A stretch of DNA of 35,356 bases from an uncultured Caryophanales bacterium (GCA_948433085.1 CAOJDP010000009.1:1-35356), one strand, 5' to 3'; positions 16,802 to 26,553 are shown, counted from the first letter of the stretch. The notes: generated from the sequence alone by a model not told the origin. Numbers and translations are program-made.

Positions 16802-18025
16802 ATGAATGATGTACAAGTAAACTTTAATAATCAACAATATTTAGCTACTTATAACGAACAAACTGGATATTATGAAGTAGAGATTACAGCACCGTCAGAG
16901 GGAGGAATATACAACACAGATGTATTATTTACAGATTTATTAGGCGTAACAACGCAAGAAAATATCGACATACAAGTTTTGGCAAAAGAAAAAATAAAAA
17001 TAGATACGAACAAAGTTTTTATGTACATATTTGATTACAAAGATTTAAAATTAAAAGATATTATAGAAATAGCAGATTATGAAATTAATATAGATGAAGA
17101 AACAAACGCTAACTCTATTTTAAAAATCCTGAAAAATACGAATGCAAAATCAAAAGATATAGTGGCAATTAAAAAAAATAATACAATTGTGTTTTGGGGT
17201 ATTGTTGATAATATACAAAATGAAGATGGAAAAGAATTATACGAATTTACATTGAAATACATAACAAACCTATTCAATCAAACAGTGGAATTAAAAAACG
17301 AAAGCTTAATACGAACTAATGGAATAGAAGACTTTTTGGTAAAAACAATTACAGATAATTTTATAAATAATACAGAAGATAGTTTTCTTAATAAAAATTA
17401 TTTAGAAGTAATAGCAGAAACACATACAAAACTAGAAAAGTCAGTCGATAACGTAAATAACAATATATATAATTTACACACATGGATGACAAATTGTACA
17501 CAAAATTACAATATTAATTATAATATTTCAATTGTTAATAAAAAACTTAGAATTACTGTAAAAAAAGAAGAATTAAAAAAAGAATTAATAGATATGTATG
17601 CTTATAGTATTAGCAACTACACAGAAGTTTTTGAAACAGATCTAGTAACAAAAGTTAAAGTCTTAACAAAAGAAGAAGGTAGTTATGTATTAGTACTATT
17701 AAATGATAGAACAACGTCAGAAGATATTAACAATATGAATAGAGTTGATGGAGAAACAAAAATTGTATATACAGAAAAAATGGAAGACGCTAAGCAAACG
17801 GCACTTGATGAATTTAAGCAAAATTCTTATAAGCATATGATAAGTTTTAATATGTTAAATAAATACATGCCAGTCGGAACACCGATCGCAGTTAAAACTA
17901 AGAAAAGTGTAATATTAGATACTTATATAAGTGCTATAAAAATAACACAAAAACATGTATATGAATATACATGTGGAAACATGAGAGTTAAATTTATAGA
18001 TAAATTATTGAAAGAGAGGAAATAA
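16802..18025 (+). CDS. Baseplate hub / tail-associated protein (Tal-like)
   Basis: A 407-residue protein behind AGGAGGTAGCA. The first 70 residues are Ig-like (GYYEVEITAPSEGGIYNTDV). The rest resembles the gp27-like fold of tail hub proteins, with VAIKKNNTIVFWGIVDNIQN and a C-terminal PVGTPIAVKTKKSVILDTYI. No lysin domain is visible at the C terminus. It closes the tail tube under Dit. Confidence 0.75.
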   Translation: MNDVQVNFNNQQYLATYNEQTGYYEVEITAPSEGGIYNTDVLFTDLLGVTTQENIDIQVLAKEKIKIDTNKVFMYIFDYKDLKLKDIIEIADYEINIDEETNANSILKILKNTNAKSKDIVAIKKNNTIVFWGIVDNIQNEDGKELYEFTLKYITNLFNQTVELKNESLIRTNGIEDFLVKTITDNFINNTEDSFLNKNYLEVIAETHTKLEKSVDNVNNNIYNLHTWMTNCTQNYNINYNISIVNKKLRITVKKEELKKELIDMYAYSISNYTEVFETDLVTKVKVLTKEEGSYVLVLLNDRTTSEDINNMNRVDGETKIVYTEKMEDAKQTALDEFKQNSYKHMISFNMLNKYMPVGTPIAVKTKKSVILDTYISAIKITQKHVYEYTCGNMRVKFIDKLLKERK

Positions 18026-18027
18026 AA

Positions 18028-18666
18028 ATGTTAAAAGGACATGTTTTTAAGAAGCAAAGATTTGGAAGTGAAATCTTTGCTTTATTTATAGATACTTTTT
18101 TAGCAGAAAAATGTGGAATTACAAAAAAATATAAAGAGAAAATGGAAGTTGTAAAAAACGGAAATACAGTCACAATATTAAGCGGTTGTGTGTGTATAAG
18201 AGGTAGACTTTTAGAAGAAGATACTTCTACAACATTAGCAACTGGAACTGATTCGGCTTATTGTAGATTAGTTATAGAAATTGACTTATCAAAAGAAAAT
18301 ACAGACGAACACTTAATACAAGCAGATTATAAAATTTTGAAAGGCACAGATAGATATCCGCTTTTAACACAAACAGATATAGTTGCAAACAATAGCGGAA
18401 TCTATCAATTTCAATTAGCACAATTTAGAACTACAAGCAATGGCATTACAGACTTTGTTGATAAACGTACCTATTTAGATTTTAATAGCATTTATGGAGA
18501 AATTAAAACAGAGTTTAGAAGTATTTTACAAGATTTAAAAGAAGAATTAGCAACCGTAGAAGACGGAAGTGCTTATGTTTTGAAAACTTCTATTTTGAGT
18601 GGAACAAATGAGCCAACTACTAGTTTAGGGAAAGATGGAGATTTATACATACAATATTTAGAATAA
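18028..18666 (+). CDS. Baseplate/tail fibre protein
   Basis: A 212-residue protein behind AGAGAGGAAATAAAA. The first part resembles upper-baseplate or T4 gp10-like proteins (ALFIDTFLAEKCGITKKYKE, then GCVCIRGRLLEED), and the end resembles fibre tips that start GTNEPTTSLGKDGDLYIQ. It probably links the hub to the host-binding fibres downstream. Confidence 0.65.
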   Translation: MLKGHVFKKQRFGSEIFALFIDTFLAEKCGITKKYKEKMEVVKNGNTVTILSGCVCIRGRLLEEDTSTTLATGTDSAYCRLVIEIDLSKENTDEHLIQADYKILKGTDRYPLLTQTDIVANNSGIYQFQLAQFRTTSNGITDFVDKRTYLDFNSIYGEIKTEFRSILQDLKEELATVEDGSAYVLKTSILSGTNEPTTSLGKDGDLYIQYLE

Positions 18667-18678
18667 CGGAGGTTCAAA

Positions 18679-19795
18679 ATGGCAGAATTTTATCAATATG
18701 GAGGAAATAACGGAGGAACTTATGCTTCTCACTTCTCATGCAGATTAAGTGTATGGGAAAACAGTTACGATATAAATAGTAATAGTAGTAATGTTGGTTA
18801 TAGATTAGAATTAATCAGCGGAAGTAGTGGGAGATTTAGCGGATTAAGAGCTAGTTATACTGTGTGCTTAGACAGTCAAGGAAGTCCACAATATGTAGCA
18901 CAAGCTAGTGGGACGTATAGTTCTCAAAGCTATAATACAGCTCAAACAATTTGCGAAGGAACAACAACAATATATCATAATGCCGACGGAACCAAAAATA
19001 TTGGTTGTTGGGGGAATTTAGATTTTCAAGATCATACATATAGTCCACGGTGACTTTAGCCCAAGTGGATATATGGATTTAAGCACGATTCCACGTTATG
19101 CAGATTTTAACGGGCATAGAATAAATGCAACAGATTTAGAAAGTGTAGAAGTTGCTTATAATTCTAATAAAAGCTTATGTGCTGTTGAATATTGCTTGAA
19201 TGGAAATGGATATTGGCGAACACTTAATGATAATTGCTATGTAAAATCTGGTTCATGGAGTGATCCCAATAATACTGTAATTTATTGTGTTTCAAATTTG
19301 ACCGCAAATACGAATTATACAATTGAAACAAGAATAGCCCATGTAAACGGACTATGGAAATATGGAGGTCAATTATCTTTTAAAACTACAGATATAGTAA
19401 GAATTACAAATAATTTAAACTCAAGTTTTGGCGAAAATGTTACTATTAATTTTTCTAATTTAGCAAATAGAACAGCAAAATTAACAGTAAAAGTTGCTAA
19501 TACAGAAATATGTACAAGAGAAAATTTAACAAGTAATTATACATTATCTTTTACAAAAGCAGAATTGTCTAAAATGATAAAACTTTTAAAAGATGAAACA
19601 ACAGAAATTACATACATAGTAACAACAAATAATAAATATACAGCTACGACAAAAGCAATTATTACGTTAAAAGCTAATATCTATAAAAAGAAAAATGGCA
19701 AATGGGTAAAAGCTAAGCTATATAAAAAAAATAACAATTGGAAATTGACAAAATTATTTTATAAAGTAAATGGGAAATGGAGAAATACAAAATAA
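18679..19795 (+). CDS. DUF859-like tail fibre, needs +1 shift at CGG 19048
   Basis: A siphovirus fibre protein. The first 123 codons are Ser/Gly-rich beta repeats (GSSGRFSGLRASYTV, then DHTYSP). CGG at 19048-19050 is followed by TGA, so normal reading stops one codon later. Skipping the C gives GGT and continues DFSPSGYMDLSTIPRYADF and Ig-like repeats to a basic end (KKKNGKWVKAKLYKKNNNW). The joined product is 371 residues. The SG-x-x-x-L-x-TIPR motif is shared with DUF859 proteins. The two halves are unlikely to be separate genes: the second has no ribosome binding site. Confidence 0.8.
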
Positions 19796-19995
19796 TGTCT
19801 AAGATAAAGGAAATAATAGTGGAACCAAGTAGAATAGTTTGCGGTTCTACTTTTAAATTAAAAATAAAAGCGATTAAATATCTAACATATGGTGAATTAA
19901 AAACAACACAAGTTAAAAATTTAAAAAGACATACAGTATTAGACCTGAAAGGAGGAAGAAATGAGACAAACAAAGTACAATATTCCGATTTATGA
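19795..19995 (+). CDS. Small hypothetical structural protein
   Basis: A 66-residue basic protein whose ATG overlaps the fibre stop (TAATG). Beta-strand pattern EIIVEPSRIVCGSTFKLKIK and a Lys-rich tail. Small genes of this kind often sit between fibre genes; the role is unknown. It overlaps the start of the next gene by 35 bases. Confidence 0.55.
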   Translation: MSKIKEIIVEPSRIVCGSTFKLKIKAIKYLTYGELKTTQVKNLKRHTVLDLKGGRNETNKVQYSDL

Positions 19996-21376
19996 AGATG
20001 AAGACTTAGCAGACTTACAAGATTATTCAGAAAAAATGGCAGAAGCTATAAAAACGCAAATAGATAAATTCGGAAATCCGTTGAATTTTAAAGGAAGTGT
20101 GTTAACATTAAGTGATTTACAATTAATTACAGATAATGAAAATGGAGATATATATACAGTAAAAGAAGAAAACAAAAATTATATTTGGAATGGAACGCAA
20201 TGGGTGGAATATTCAAACAATACGCCAGTTACAACTGATGAATTAGTGAAAGAAGTTATTGAAATAATACAAAAAGGGCATATATATGGCGTAAAAAGAA
20301 ACATAGAAAGTTCGGATCCAGCATGGGAAAGAATTGGAGATTCTGTCGGACTGGTAGCAAATGCTACACACGATGGAACAGAAGTACAAAACGACTTTGA
20401 CAATATCTATCCATATAGTGATATTATATCTTACAATTACGATGTAGGAAGTCAAAGAATTACAGCATATTACGGAGAACCCACATTCAAGTTTGATGGA
20501 AGTAATGGCGAGGTAATGACAAGAATACCTGAATTTTGGTATAAACGAGAACAAAAAGAGGAAGAAGATGGAAATACTTATGAATATGTTTATATTGCAG
20601 ATTATGAAGCAGAGGGATTTATTAAATCAGAAGCATTTAGTTTAAGTAGGTATACAGCTTCTGGAAATTCGGAAAGATTACATTCAACAAGTGGAAAAGA
20701 ACCACTTGTTAATAATACGTCAGTTCAACTTAGGACTTATGTAAAAACATTAGGAAGTGTCTGGGGAAATTTAGATATAAAACATTGGTCGTTATTACAA
20801 GTATTATATTTAGTAGAATACGCCAATTATAATTCTCAAGAAAAAATAGGACAAGGAAGAACACTTGCTATGAATACAGTAGCTAATAATAGTGGTGGTT
20901 GTGATGAACTAGGAATGAAATCAGGAACTTTAGAAAATGATGGGACACATTCTGTTATTTATCGAGGAATTGAGGATATTTTCGGAAATGTACAACAATT
21001 TTGCGATGGTGTAACTACGGCATCAAATGGACAAGCATATATTTGTTACAATTCAGAAAAATATGACAATACGCCAAACGATAATTATAACGAATTAGGA
21101 TATACATATCCGATTTTTACAAGTAAAAGTTATATAAAAAAAATTGGATATGATGAAAATAATCCTTTAATACAATTTCCAATTGAAAGCGATGGAAGTA
21201 ATAATACATATATTACAGATCAATACAAATGTTCAGAGAGAATTGGTTGTGCTTGTTGGGTTGGAGGAATGTATAAGTATGAAGCAGGATGTGGATTATG
21301 GGGATATTTTTTCGATGTGTATACTAATTCAAGTAATATAGCAGGATATGCTTGTAGATTGCTTTTAAATAAATAA
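19961..21376 (+). CDS. Tail adhesin with C-type-lectin/FGE-like C-terminal domain
   Basis: A 471-residue protein behind GGAGGAAGA. The N terminus is a helical attachment segment; from about residue 115 on it has the FGE-sulfatase/C-type-lectin pattern: AWERIGDSVGL, MTRIPEFWYKRE, GIEDIFGNVQQFCDGV and a final GGMYKYEAGCGLWGYFFDVY then ACRLLLN. This is the fold and ending of proteins diversified by diversity-generating retroelements, and of many gut-phage receptor binders. No reverse transcriptase or template repeat is visible here. It likely binds the host surface. Confidence 0.75.
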   Translation: MRQTKYNIPIYEDEDLADLQDYSEKMAEAIKTQIDKFGNPLNFKGSVLTLSDLQLITDNENGDIYTVKEENKNYIWNGTQWVEYSNNTPVTTDELVKEVIEIIQKGHIYGVKRNIESSDPAWERIGDSVGLVANATHDGTEVQNDFDNIYPYSDIISYNYDVGSQRITAYYGEPTFKFDGSNGEVMTRIPEFWYKREQKEEEDGNTYEYVYIADYEAEGFIKSEAFSLSRYTASGNSERLHSTSGKEPLVNNTSVQLRTYVKTLGSVWGNLDIKHWSLLQVLYLVEYANYNSQEKIGQGRTLAMNTVANNSGGCDELGMKSGTLENDGTHSVIYRGIEDIFGNVQQFCDGVTTASNGQAYICYNSEKYDNTPNDNYNELGYTYPIFTSKSYIKKIGYDENNPLIQFPIESDGSNNTYITDQYKCSERIGCACWVGGMYKYEAGCGLWGYFFDVYTNSSNIAGYACRLLLNK

Positions 21377-21388
21377 AGGAGGTAAAAA

Positions 21389-21859
21389 ATGAAAACAGAA
21401 AGTTATACAAAACCGAATAAATTTGAAATAGAATTGCTAAAGAACGGAAAAATAACCGTTATTTTTTTTGACAATATAACAGAAATAACAGAGATTTTTG
21501 AAGATGAAGAAACAACCAAATATGAGTATGACATGTATAGAATTACACTTAACAATAGAATTAATCTAGCAGAAGATATAAAAAATAATTATGATATATG
21601 GCTACAGTTTGCAAAAGATTGTGAATATGAAAAATTAGCAACAGAAATAAGAACAAGAAGAGATAAATTATTGACAGAAACAGACTGGACACAAGTTACG
21701 GATACGGTTTTAAGTGATCAAAAACAAGAAGAATATAAAAACTATAGACAACAATTAAGGGATATTACAGAACAAGAAGATTTTCCGCACAAAGTAGTAT
21801 TTCCATCAAAACCAGTCCAAGAAAAAGGAGATGGAAACTGTGAAAATAAAAGTAAATAA
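21389..21859 (+). CDS. Tail fibre assembly chaperone-like protein (DUF4376/Caudo_TAP-like)
   Basis: A 156-residue protein behind AAAGGAGGTAAAAA. The C-terminal half has the known pattern TRRDKLLTETDWTQVTDTVL, then YRQQLRDITEQEDFP and VVFPSKP. Proteins with this ending lie next to tail fibre genes and are thought to help fibre assembly. Confidence 0.7.
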   Translation: MKTESYTKPNKFEIELLKNGKITVIFFDNITEITEIFEDEETTKYEYDMYRITLNNRINLAEDIKNNYDIWLQFAKDCEYEKLATEIRTRRDKLLTETDWTQVTDTVLSDQKQEEYKNYRQQLRDITEQEDFPHKVVFPSKPVQEKGDGNCENKSK

Positions 21860-22445
21860 AAACAGAAAAGTATATATTTTACAGGAAGAAACTGACAAAG
21901 CAATTGAAAAAATAGGAACACAAAATGAAAACAATGCAACTGAAATAGAAATAGAAGTTCCAGAAAAGTATGAGGGATATAATAAGAAGATAGTTTTTGT
22001 AACAGATAATGGAACCATATGGGACATAATAGAAAATAACAAGTATAAACTAACAAAAGCAATCACGAAATATAAAAGTGTTAAATTTTATATTTGGCTA
22101 ACAAAAGGCGAGGAAGATTTTAGGAGTGAAGAAAGACTATTAATATTTAATGACAATACAAATGTAGATAAAGAAATAGAACCAGAAGAGATAGATGGCA
22201 TTAATAAAGTAATTAAGATAGTAGAAGATGAAATAATAAAAGTGACAGAATTAGAAAAGGAAATAAAGGTCTTAATTAGCGATATTCAAAACAAACTAGA
22301 GAATGGAGAACTAAAAGGAGAAAAAGGAGATAGTGGGATAGTAGGTTTTGAAATCAGGGAAGGAAATTTGATAGCTATATCAGAAAATAGGGAAAACATA
22401 GAAAGATTTAAAATAAAAGAAGGAAATATGATACTAACAGTGTAA
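21840..22445 (+). CDS. Fibre-type protein with short collagen-like tip
   Basis: A 201-residue protein from GTG 21840, chosen because AAAAAGGAG ends nine bases before it; the ATG at 21831 touches that site. The N terminus is beta-rich (KIKVNKNRKVYILQ, FYIWLTKGEEDF) like upper baseplate proteins, the middle is coiled coil, then LKGEKGDSG and FEIREGNLIAISENR. It overlaps the preceding gene and probably supports the larger collagen-like fibre that follows. Confidence 0.62.
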   Translation: MKIKVNKNRKVYILQEETDKAIEKIGTQNENNATEIEIEVPEKYEGYNKKIVFVTDNGTIWDIIENNKYKLTKAITKYKSVKFYIWLTKGEEDFRSEERLLIFNDNTNVDKEIEPEEIDGINKVIKIVEDEIIKVTELEKEIKVLISDIQNKLENGELKGEKGDSGIVGFEIREGNLIAISENRENIERFKIKEGNMILTV

Positions 22446-22456
22446 GGAGGGAAAGA

Positions 22457-24037
22457 ATGGAAATAAATTTAGGAAGAGTGCAAGGATTAAGTGCTTATGA
22501 AGTAGCAGTAAAAAAAGGATATGAAGGGACAGAAGAAGAATGGCTAAGCTCATTAAAAGGAGAAAAAGGAGAGACAGGAGAAAGAGGAATACAAGGGGAA
22601 AGAGGAGAGCAAGGCAAACAAGGAGAAAAGGGAGCTCCCTTTACCTATGAAGACTTTACAGAAGAGCAATTGACAGGATTGAAAGGAGAAAAGGGCGACA
22701 AAGGAGAAAGTGGACAGCAAGGAGAAAAAGGGAATCCCTTTACCTATGAAGACTTTACAGAAGAGCAATTGATAGGATTGAAAGGAGAAAAGGGCGACAA
22801 GGGAGAGACAGGAGAGCAAGGACTACAAGGAATACAGGGAGAAAGAGGAGAAAAAGGAGCCCCCTTTACCTATGCAGACTTTACAGAGGAACAATTAGCA
22901 GGATTAAAAGGAGAAAAAGGAGACAAAGGAGAGCCAGGGATTTCAGGTTCCTATAATGATACAGAAATAAAGAAACAAATAGAAGAATTAGAAGCAGAAA
23001 ATAAAAGAATAAAGAAAGATTTTGAAGCTAGTATGATAGAGGGACAAGCAGAAGGAGAAAAAATAACAATAACAGATAGTGTGGAAGCGAGATTTAAAAG
23101 TTTTGAAATAGAAGGAAATAGTAAGCAAGAGAGAAGAGAAGGATATAATTTATTTAATGCTAATAATACGACTTTTTCTAATAGGAATAATACAGGAAAT
23201 CCAATCATTCATTCAGATAATAAAATAGATATAACCATCATGGGAATATGGGCAAGAATAAAGGGTATGGTGAATGGATTAAAACCAAGCACAAGTTATA
23301 GAATTTCTTGTAATTGGAAAGCAGATACGGTCATTACAGCAGGATTATGGAATGGTAGCAATTTTAGTTCAGAAGCAATAAAGAAGTCCGATAGTGCTGA
23401 TGTCTATTTAATAGATACCAGTAATGAAAATGGAGAGTTATCATTTTATTTTTATTGTAATTATAGTGGAGAGGCACTTACCAATAAAAAAGTGGAGTTT
23501 GATGACATAATGATTGTAGAAGGTACCGAGAAGAAGGAATATGAAGCCTACGGAGTAAGTCCAACCACAGAATATCCAAGTGAAATAAAAACAGTGAAAG
23601 AAAACATTCATGTAAAAATAGTAGATGAAAATAATAGTAAAGAACAAAACTATAGTATTCCTGTTCAACAAGAAATGTTAGAAAAGGATAGTTTTATAAA
23701 AGTAGAGGGAGAATGGAAGGAACATCATGTATGGACAAAGATAGAAAGCTATAAGGGAGAGGAAATTACAACAGAATATAAAAGTACAACAGGGGAATTA
23801 ACAGAAAATGCAACTATCTATTATAAAAATGAATTTGATTTAGTATGTACAGAAGAACAAGGCAAGGCATTAGAAGAAATAGAGAAAATAGCGTATAGTT
23901 ATCAAGATACAACTCATATCTATAGTCCAGATGAAGTTAGTCCCGTTTTTAAAGTAAGATATGTAAAAAGCATAGAAAAAATAATGGGAGATCTCGCAAC
24001 CATTTTAGATACCATTAACGGGGAGGTGGTCAAATGA
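22457..24037 (+). CDS. Collagen-like tail fibre
   Basis: A 526-residue protein behind AAGGAGGGAAAGA. Residues 10-25 (AYEVAVKKGYEGTEEEWL) form a common fibre attachment motif. Gly-X-Y repeats (KGEKGE, RGIQGERGEQ) at about 34-165 alternate with three copies of a block around PFTYEDFTEEQ. The C-terminal 300 residues are a carbohydrate-binding-like beta domain (FYFYCNYSGEALTNKKVEF) and a conserved ending. It is likely a trimeric host-recognition fibre. Confidence 0.75.
   Translation: MEINLGRVQGLSAYEVAVKKGYEGTEEEWLSSLKGEKGETGERGIQGERGEQGKQGEKGAPFTYEDFTEEQLTGLKGEKGDKGESGQQGEKGNPFTYEDFTEEQLIGLKGEKGDKGETGEQGLQGIQGERGEKGAPFTYADFTEEQLAGLKGEKGDKGEPGISGSYNDTEIKKQIEELEAENKRIKKDFEASMIEGQAEGEKITITDSVEARFKSFEIEGNSKQERREGYNLFNANNTTFSNRNNTGNPIIHSDNKIDITIMGIWARIKGMVNGLKPSTSYRISCNWKADTVITAGLWNGSNFSSEAIKKSDSADVYLIDTSNENGELSFYFYCNYSGEALTNKKVEFDDIMIVEGTEKKEYEAYGVSPTTEYPSEIKTVKENIHVKIVDENNSKEQNYSIPVQQEMLEKDSFIKVEGEWKEHHVWTKIESYKGEEITTEYKSTTGELTENATIYYKNEFDLVCTEEQGKALEEIEKIAYSYQDTTHIYSPDEVSPVFKVRYVKSIEKIMGDLATILDTINGEVVK
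22637..22934 (+). repeat. Three direct repeats in the collagen-like region
   Basis: About 73 bases beginning CCCTTTACCTATG recur at 22637, 22736 and 22862. The first two copies are nearly identical and the third is more diverged. Spacings of 99 and 126 bases are multiples of nine, keeping the Gly-X-Y register. Such repeats can change number by recombination and so alter fibre length. Confidence 0.75.
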
Positions 24038-25179
24038 CAATAGCAGAAAAAACAGACTACCTATTGAAGACGAAAAAACAAATAAAAAATGCTATTAGCC
24101 AAAAAGGAGTGAGTATTGCAGATACTGACTCCTTTCGTAGTTATGCCGATAAAATAAGGCAAATAGAAGTTGGAGGAGGAACGACTACACCAAGTGTAGA
24201 GGATTGGCAACCCGAAGCAGACTGGTGGGATATTGAAACAATTTTAGAAAATGATACAGAAGATTATACACAAAAAGCAATCTTTTTATTAACAGATGAA
24301 TTAGACGATTCTATGACAAATTTTACAATTAGTGGATTTGAAAAATATAAATTAAGTGATGGACAAGAATTTGAAACAACACAAGCTTTAGATATAACCA
24401 ATATATTTGACGTGACTAAGGATAAAATATGTAGCAAAGGATATAAAACTAGATATGTGATTGCTTATACAAATTCATCTAATTCAATTCTTATAAAAGT
24501 CCCCATGAATTGTATTTCTTTAGTATTTGAAAATATAAAATACAAATATTCAGGTTCTTGGGGTGATTCTACTTTTTATAATCATCATTACTTACAATCT
24601 GTAATATTTAAAAAGAATACCATTTACGACCAAAATAATTTTACAGATTTATTCTATGGTTGTCATGCCTTACAAAATATAAAGGGGCTGATTACAGAAC
24701 ATGGTAAGATTTTTGATGAAATGTTAAATGGATGTCATAGTTTAAAGAAAGCTCCTGTAATAAATCCAACAGGGGGAACTTCTTTTAATTATCTATTATA
24801 CAACTGTTTTTCACTAACGGATATAGAGGAAATTGATTTTGATAAAGTGCAAGGAAATTGTAACCAAGCATTTTATAATTGTTACTTATTAAAGAAAATA
24901 CCAAAGTTAGATTTTTCAAGAATTACTACGTATAATACGTTATTTAGTTCTTGTAAATCTTTAGTGGATATAGAAACTATAGTAGGAAATATAGGAACAA
25001 CTATCATGCTAAATCAATGTAATTATCTGAGCCATTCAACATTATTAAAGATATTAAAGGCATTAATAGATTTAACAGGGCAAACAACAAAAACATTAAC
25101 ATTAGGAAGTAGCAACTTAGCTAAACTAACTAACGAAGAAAAAGTGATGGCTACAGAAAAAAACTGGACGTTAGCATAG
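24034..25179 (+). CDS. BspA-like leucine-rich-repeat tail protein
   Basis: A 381-residue protein overlapping the previous stop, behind GGGGAGGTGGTCAA. It starts with a helical motif shared by gut-phage fibres (KNAISQKGVSIADTDSFRSY, ADKIRQIE). Residues 150-320 are BspA-type repeats: LFYGCHALQNIKGL, MLNGCHSLKKAPVI, LYNCFSLTDIEEIDF, FYNCYLLKKIPKLDF and LFSSCKSLVDIE. Such repeats bind surface glycans or proteins. It probably forms part of the host-binding apparatus. Confidence 0.78.
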   Translation: MTIAEKTDYLLKTKKQIKNAISQKGVSIADTDSFRSYADKIRQIEVGGGTTTPSVEDWQPEADWWDIETILENDTEDYTQKAIFLLTDELDDSMTNFTISGFEKYKLSDGQEFETTQALDITNIFDVTKDKICSKGYKTRYVIAYTNSSNSILIKVPMNCISLVFENIKYKYSGSWGDSTFYNHHYLQSVIFKKNTIYDQNNFTDLFYGCHALQNIKGLITEHGKIFDEMLNGCHSLKKAPVINPTGGTSFNYLLYNCFSLTDIEEIDFDKVQGNCNQAFYNCYLLKKIPKLDFSRITTYNTLFSSCKSLVDIETIVGNIGTTIMLNQCNYLSHSTLLKILKALIDLTGQTTKTLTLGSSNLAKLTNEEKVMATEKNWTLA

Positions 25180-25191
25180 GAGGTGAGAAAT

Positions 25192-25380
25192 GTGGAACTA
25201 CAAGAAACGAATGTAAAGCTAAGGAAACTAACAGCAGACGAAGGAAAAATCATAGTATCAAAAGAAACACAAAAAGATGAGAATGGCATAGAGGTGCCAA
25301 TTGTAAGAGCAAAAGAAATCTATCTTGGGAAGGAAGATAGCGAAGAAAATTACATAGAAGTAGAAGAAAGAGAGGAATAG
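25192..25380 (+). CDS. Small conserved protein before the holin
   Basis: A 62-residue acidic protein from GTG 25192, with AGGAGGTG six bases upstream; the in-frame GTG at 25183 lies within that site. ELQETNVKLRKLTADEGKII and a Glu-rich end. Small proteins with this start are common at the fibre-lysis boundary of gut phages. The role is unknown. Confidence 0.6.
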   Translation: MELQETNVKLRKLTADEGKIIVSKETQKDENGIEVPIVRAKEIYLGKEDSEENYIEVEEREE

Positions 25381-25381
25381 A

Positions 25382-25726
25382 ATGGAAGAATTAATGAATT
25401 TACATTTTACGAATTTATGGTGGGTAATAGGTGTGCCACTAATTTTGATGATATTAGATATTATAACAGGCTATTATAATGCTTGGGAAAACAAACAAGT
25501 GTCTAGCTCAAAAATGCGAGATGGACTAGGAAAGAAATGTGCTGAAATATGTTACATAGTAGTTGGATTTTTATTCAAATTTGCATTTGGTATAGATAGT
25601 GTAATGTACTTTATGGTTATTTATGTATGTTATATGGAACTGGTATCATTAGCAGAAAATTGCACAAAATTAGGATTACCATTACCAGATAAAATAAAAA
25701 ATAAATTAAATAATAAGGAGGAATAG
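25382..25726 (+). CDS. Holin (phage holin family 4, TcdE-like)
   Basis: A 114-residue membrane protein. Helices at about 12-33 (WWVIGVPLILMILDIITGYY), 52-70 (CAEICYIVVGFLFKFAFG) and 73-92 (VMYFMVIYVCYMELVSL), with the family motif DIITGYYNAWENKQVSSSKM and RDGLGKK between the first two. The charged C terminus is cytoplasmic. It forms the membrane lesion that releases the amidase encoded next. Confidence 0.9.
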   Translation: MEELMNLHFTNLWWVIGVPLILMILDIITGYYNAWENKQVSSSKMRDGLGKKCAEICYIVVGFLFKFAFGIDSVMYFMVIYVCYMELVSLAENCTKLGLPLPDKIKNKLNNKEE

Positions 25727-25728
25727 TT

Positions 25729-25800
25729 ATGGAAGAAGAAAAAATAGAAGAAGTAACAGATTTAGCAGAACAAGACAATATAGGGGAGGTGAATGAGTAA
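25729..25800 (+). CDS. Possible 23-residue acidic peptide
   Basis: A short ORF with a strong AAGGAGGAATAGTT site, two bases after the holin stop. Its TAA overlaps the amidase ATG (TAATG), and it contains the amidase ribosome binding site GGGGAGGTG. It may serve only to couple translation of the lysis genes. Confidence 0.45.
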   Translation: MEEEKIEEVTDLAEQDNIGEVNE

Positions 25801-26543
25801 TGAATATAGAAGAAAGACTATTAACCATTAGTCATTATTGTAGAAGTGGAGAAAGGCAAAATGGGATTCAAAAAATAGTAGTACATTGGGTTGGAAATGC
25901 TGGTTCAAGTGCTTTAGGAAATAGGAATTATTTTAATTCCTTAGCAACATCACATAAAACATCGGCAAGTTCTCATTATATAATAGGATTAAATGGAGAA
26001 GTTATAAGATGTATTCCAGAAAATGAGGTGGCGTTTCATAGTGGTTCCTATAGCATGAATAGAAAATCAATAGGGATCGAAACATGTCACCCAGATTGGA
26101 ATGGAAAGTTCGCAGATAGTACCTATAACAGTTTAGTGGAATTATGTGCTGATATTTGTAGAAGATATAATTTGACGGTAAACCATATAATAAGGCATTA
26201 TGATGTAACAGGGAAAGATTGTCCAAGATACTACGTCCAAAATCCAAATGAATGGGTTAAATTTAAAAATGACGTAGCTAAAAAATTAGGACAAGCAACA
26301 GTAAGTGTTGCGGTAGAAGAAATGAAAGGAAGTGATGAACCAGTGAAAAGATATAAAAACGGAAGTACGAAAGAGACAATATATGCAGATACAGGTTTAA
26401 CAAAAGTAATAGGGAGTTTAAGTCCTTATGAGGAATGCGACTGTTTTGGAATATTTAATAATAGACCAATGGTACGTTATAAAATAGATGGAACCAGTAA
26501 CTATAAGATTGGTTTTGCTGTTTGGACTGGTGGTGTTAGATAA
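25800..26543 (+). CDS. N-acetylmuramoyl-L-alanine amidase (Amidase_2), endolysin
   Basis: A 247-residue endolysin. The Amidase_2 domain covers about 20-155 with zinc ligands H29 (KIVVHW), H133 (IIRHYDVTGKDCP) and C141, plus FHSGSYSMNRKSIGIE. It cuts the bond between muramic acid and the peptide. The C-terminal 75 residues (GSTKETIYADTGLTKVIGSL, YKIGFAVWTGG) look like a cell-wall-binding module. It follows the holin, completing the lysis cassette. Confidence 0.92.
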   Translation: MNIEERLLTISHYCRSGERQNGIQKIVVHWVGNAGSSALGNRNYFNSLATSHKTSASSHYIIGLNGEVIRCIPENEVAFHSGSYSMNRKSIGIETCHPDWNGKFADSTYNSLVELCADICRRYNLTVNHIIRHYDVTGKDCPRYYVQNPNEWVKFKNDVAKKLGQATVSVAVEEMKGSDEPVKRYKNGSTKETIYADTGLTKVIGSLSPYEECDCFGIFNNRPMVRYKIDGTSNYKIGFAVWTGGVR

Positions 26544-26553
26544 TATAAAATAA

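Noticed and set aside
19961-21376. Complete diversity-generating retroelement
   Set aside because: No reverse transcriptase, accessory protein or template repeat is visible in the window.
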